A DNA stretch of 64,000 bases from assembly GCF_002155975.1 (NCBI RefSeq), contig NZ_MUMI01000313.1, positions 1-64,000 of the forward strand, read 5' to 3'. A program made the position numbers and the translations under genes. The stretch comes from Amycolatopsis kentuckyensis. Its GTDB lineage: Bacteria > Actinomycetota > Actinomycetes > Mycobacteriales > Pseudonocardiaceae. The notes under the pieces were generated by a model that was given only the letters and a program-made list of their open reading frames with translations, had not been told where the DNA came from and made no database searches. Below are positions 63,826 to 64,000 of the stretch, piece by piece; position 1 is the first letter of the stretch; every line of letters begins with the position of its first letter.

Positions 63826-64000
63826 GGAACGTCGCGACCTGAACATCAAGGCGGCCGGCGTCGAAGTCCGCGCGGACGGCGGCGAAGGCGATGCGCCTGC
63901 GGGGTCGACGTTCGTCGGCCACGCCGCAGTGTTCAACACCCGTACGGCGATCGGCAACCCGCTGACGTGGGGCTTCTACGAGCAGATCGCCGAGGGCGCC
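63797..64000 (+). CDS. Prohead protease (HK97 family, partial)
   Basis: The first 68 residues are visible from ATG 63797 behind GGAGGAAA. 'AGSTFVGHAAVFNTRTAIGNPLTWGFYEQIAEGA' is the start of an HK97-type S78 prohead protease domain. The catalytic His/Ser lie beyond the window. It would process capsid during maturation. Confidence 0.88.
   Translation, partial: MALRSQQATEERRDLNIKAAGVEVRADGGEGDAPAGSTFVGHAAVFNTRTAIGNPLTWGFYEQIAEGA

Overview
The window is high-GC actinobacterial DNA, most like Pseudonocardiaceae/Amycolatopsis. The signs are strong GC3 bias, frequent GTG starts, ATGA/GTGA stop-start overlaps, many TetR/GntR/MarR regulators and secreted carbohydrate-active enzymes. It has two halves that meet near position 28,190.

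Host half (1-28,190): a secreted SRPBCC protein and a divergent TetR regulator; a secreted trypsin-like protease; an ECF sigma factor with its CU044_5270-type membrane partner; a MarR repressor divergent from a GTP cyclohydrolase II with two palindromic operators between them; a 1042-residue secreted double-GH43 enzyme behind an 18-bp LacI-type palindrome; a TetR/kinase-like pair divergent from a TIM-barrel protein; a secreted polysaccharide lyase; a membrane alpha/beta-hydrolase that lacks its nucleophile, coupled to an Imm8-like gene; a complete-looking sugar-acid operon (GntR regulator, mannonate dehydratase, mannitol-dehydrogenase-family oxidoreductase, MFS transporter, zinc alcohol dehydrogenase, KDG-kinase-like PfkB kinase); an F420-type LLM oxidoreductase with a MerR-style promoter; a secreted protein with Gly-Met-Ala hexad repeats; a small alarmone synthetase; a cytochrome P450/TetR pair; a DUF998 membrane protein; and the 5' part of a secreted M14 zinc carboxypeptidase.

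Prophage half (about 28,190-64,000, continuing past the window): a temperate siphophage-like element has interrupted the carboxypeptidase gene. Next to the left junction are six overlapping leftward small genes with an excisionase-like HTH protein, a tyrosine integrase, a small membrane protein and an XRE-type repressor. Rightward from 31,994 comes a dense early region of overlapping small genes. It includes HTH proteins, small zinc-knuckle proteins, a DUF5664 dNTP-diphosphohydrolase-like protein, DUF4406, a C5 cytosine methyltransferase, a GHL15-like glycosidase, a Cas4/RecB-like nuclease, a proteasome-like Ntn hydrolase, SLOG, an SSB-like protein, a MazG-like protein, a lipoprotein and several HNH/endonuclease VII genes. 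A terminator at 48.2 kb precedes a Prim-Pol/RecA-like replication protein, a winged-helix protein and a 24-bp-period repeat that may be an origin. A second strong terminator at 54.8 kb is followed by a metallophosphoesterase and then two leftward moron-like genes. HNH genes, terminase small and large subunits, portal and the start of the prohead protease close the window.

The strongest unexplained signals are in the prophage. An identical 25-bp element with inverted ends and an embedded TTGACA occurs three times, each time in front of a leftward small transcription unit: the excisionase operon and, 29 kb away, the two moron-like genes. This looks like a dispersed regulon. Others are a perfect 17-bp inverted repeat exactly where one early gene loses frame, and the phage-encoded Ntn hydrolase and GHL15 glycosidase. 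On the host side the hexad-repeat protein and the catalytically dead membrane alpha/beta-hydrolase stand out.
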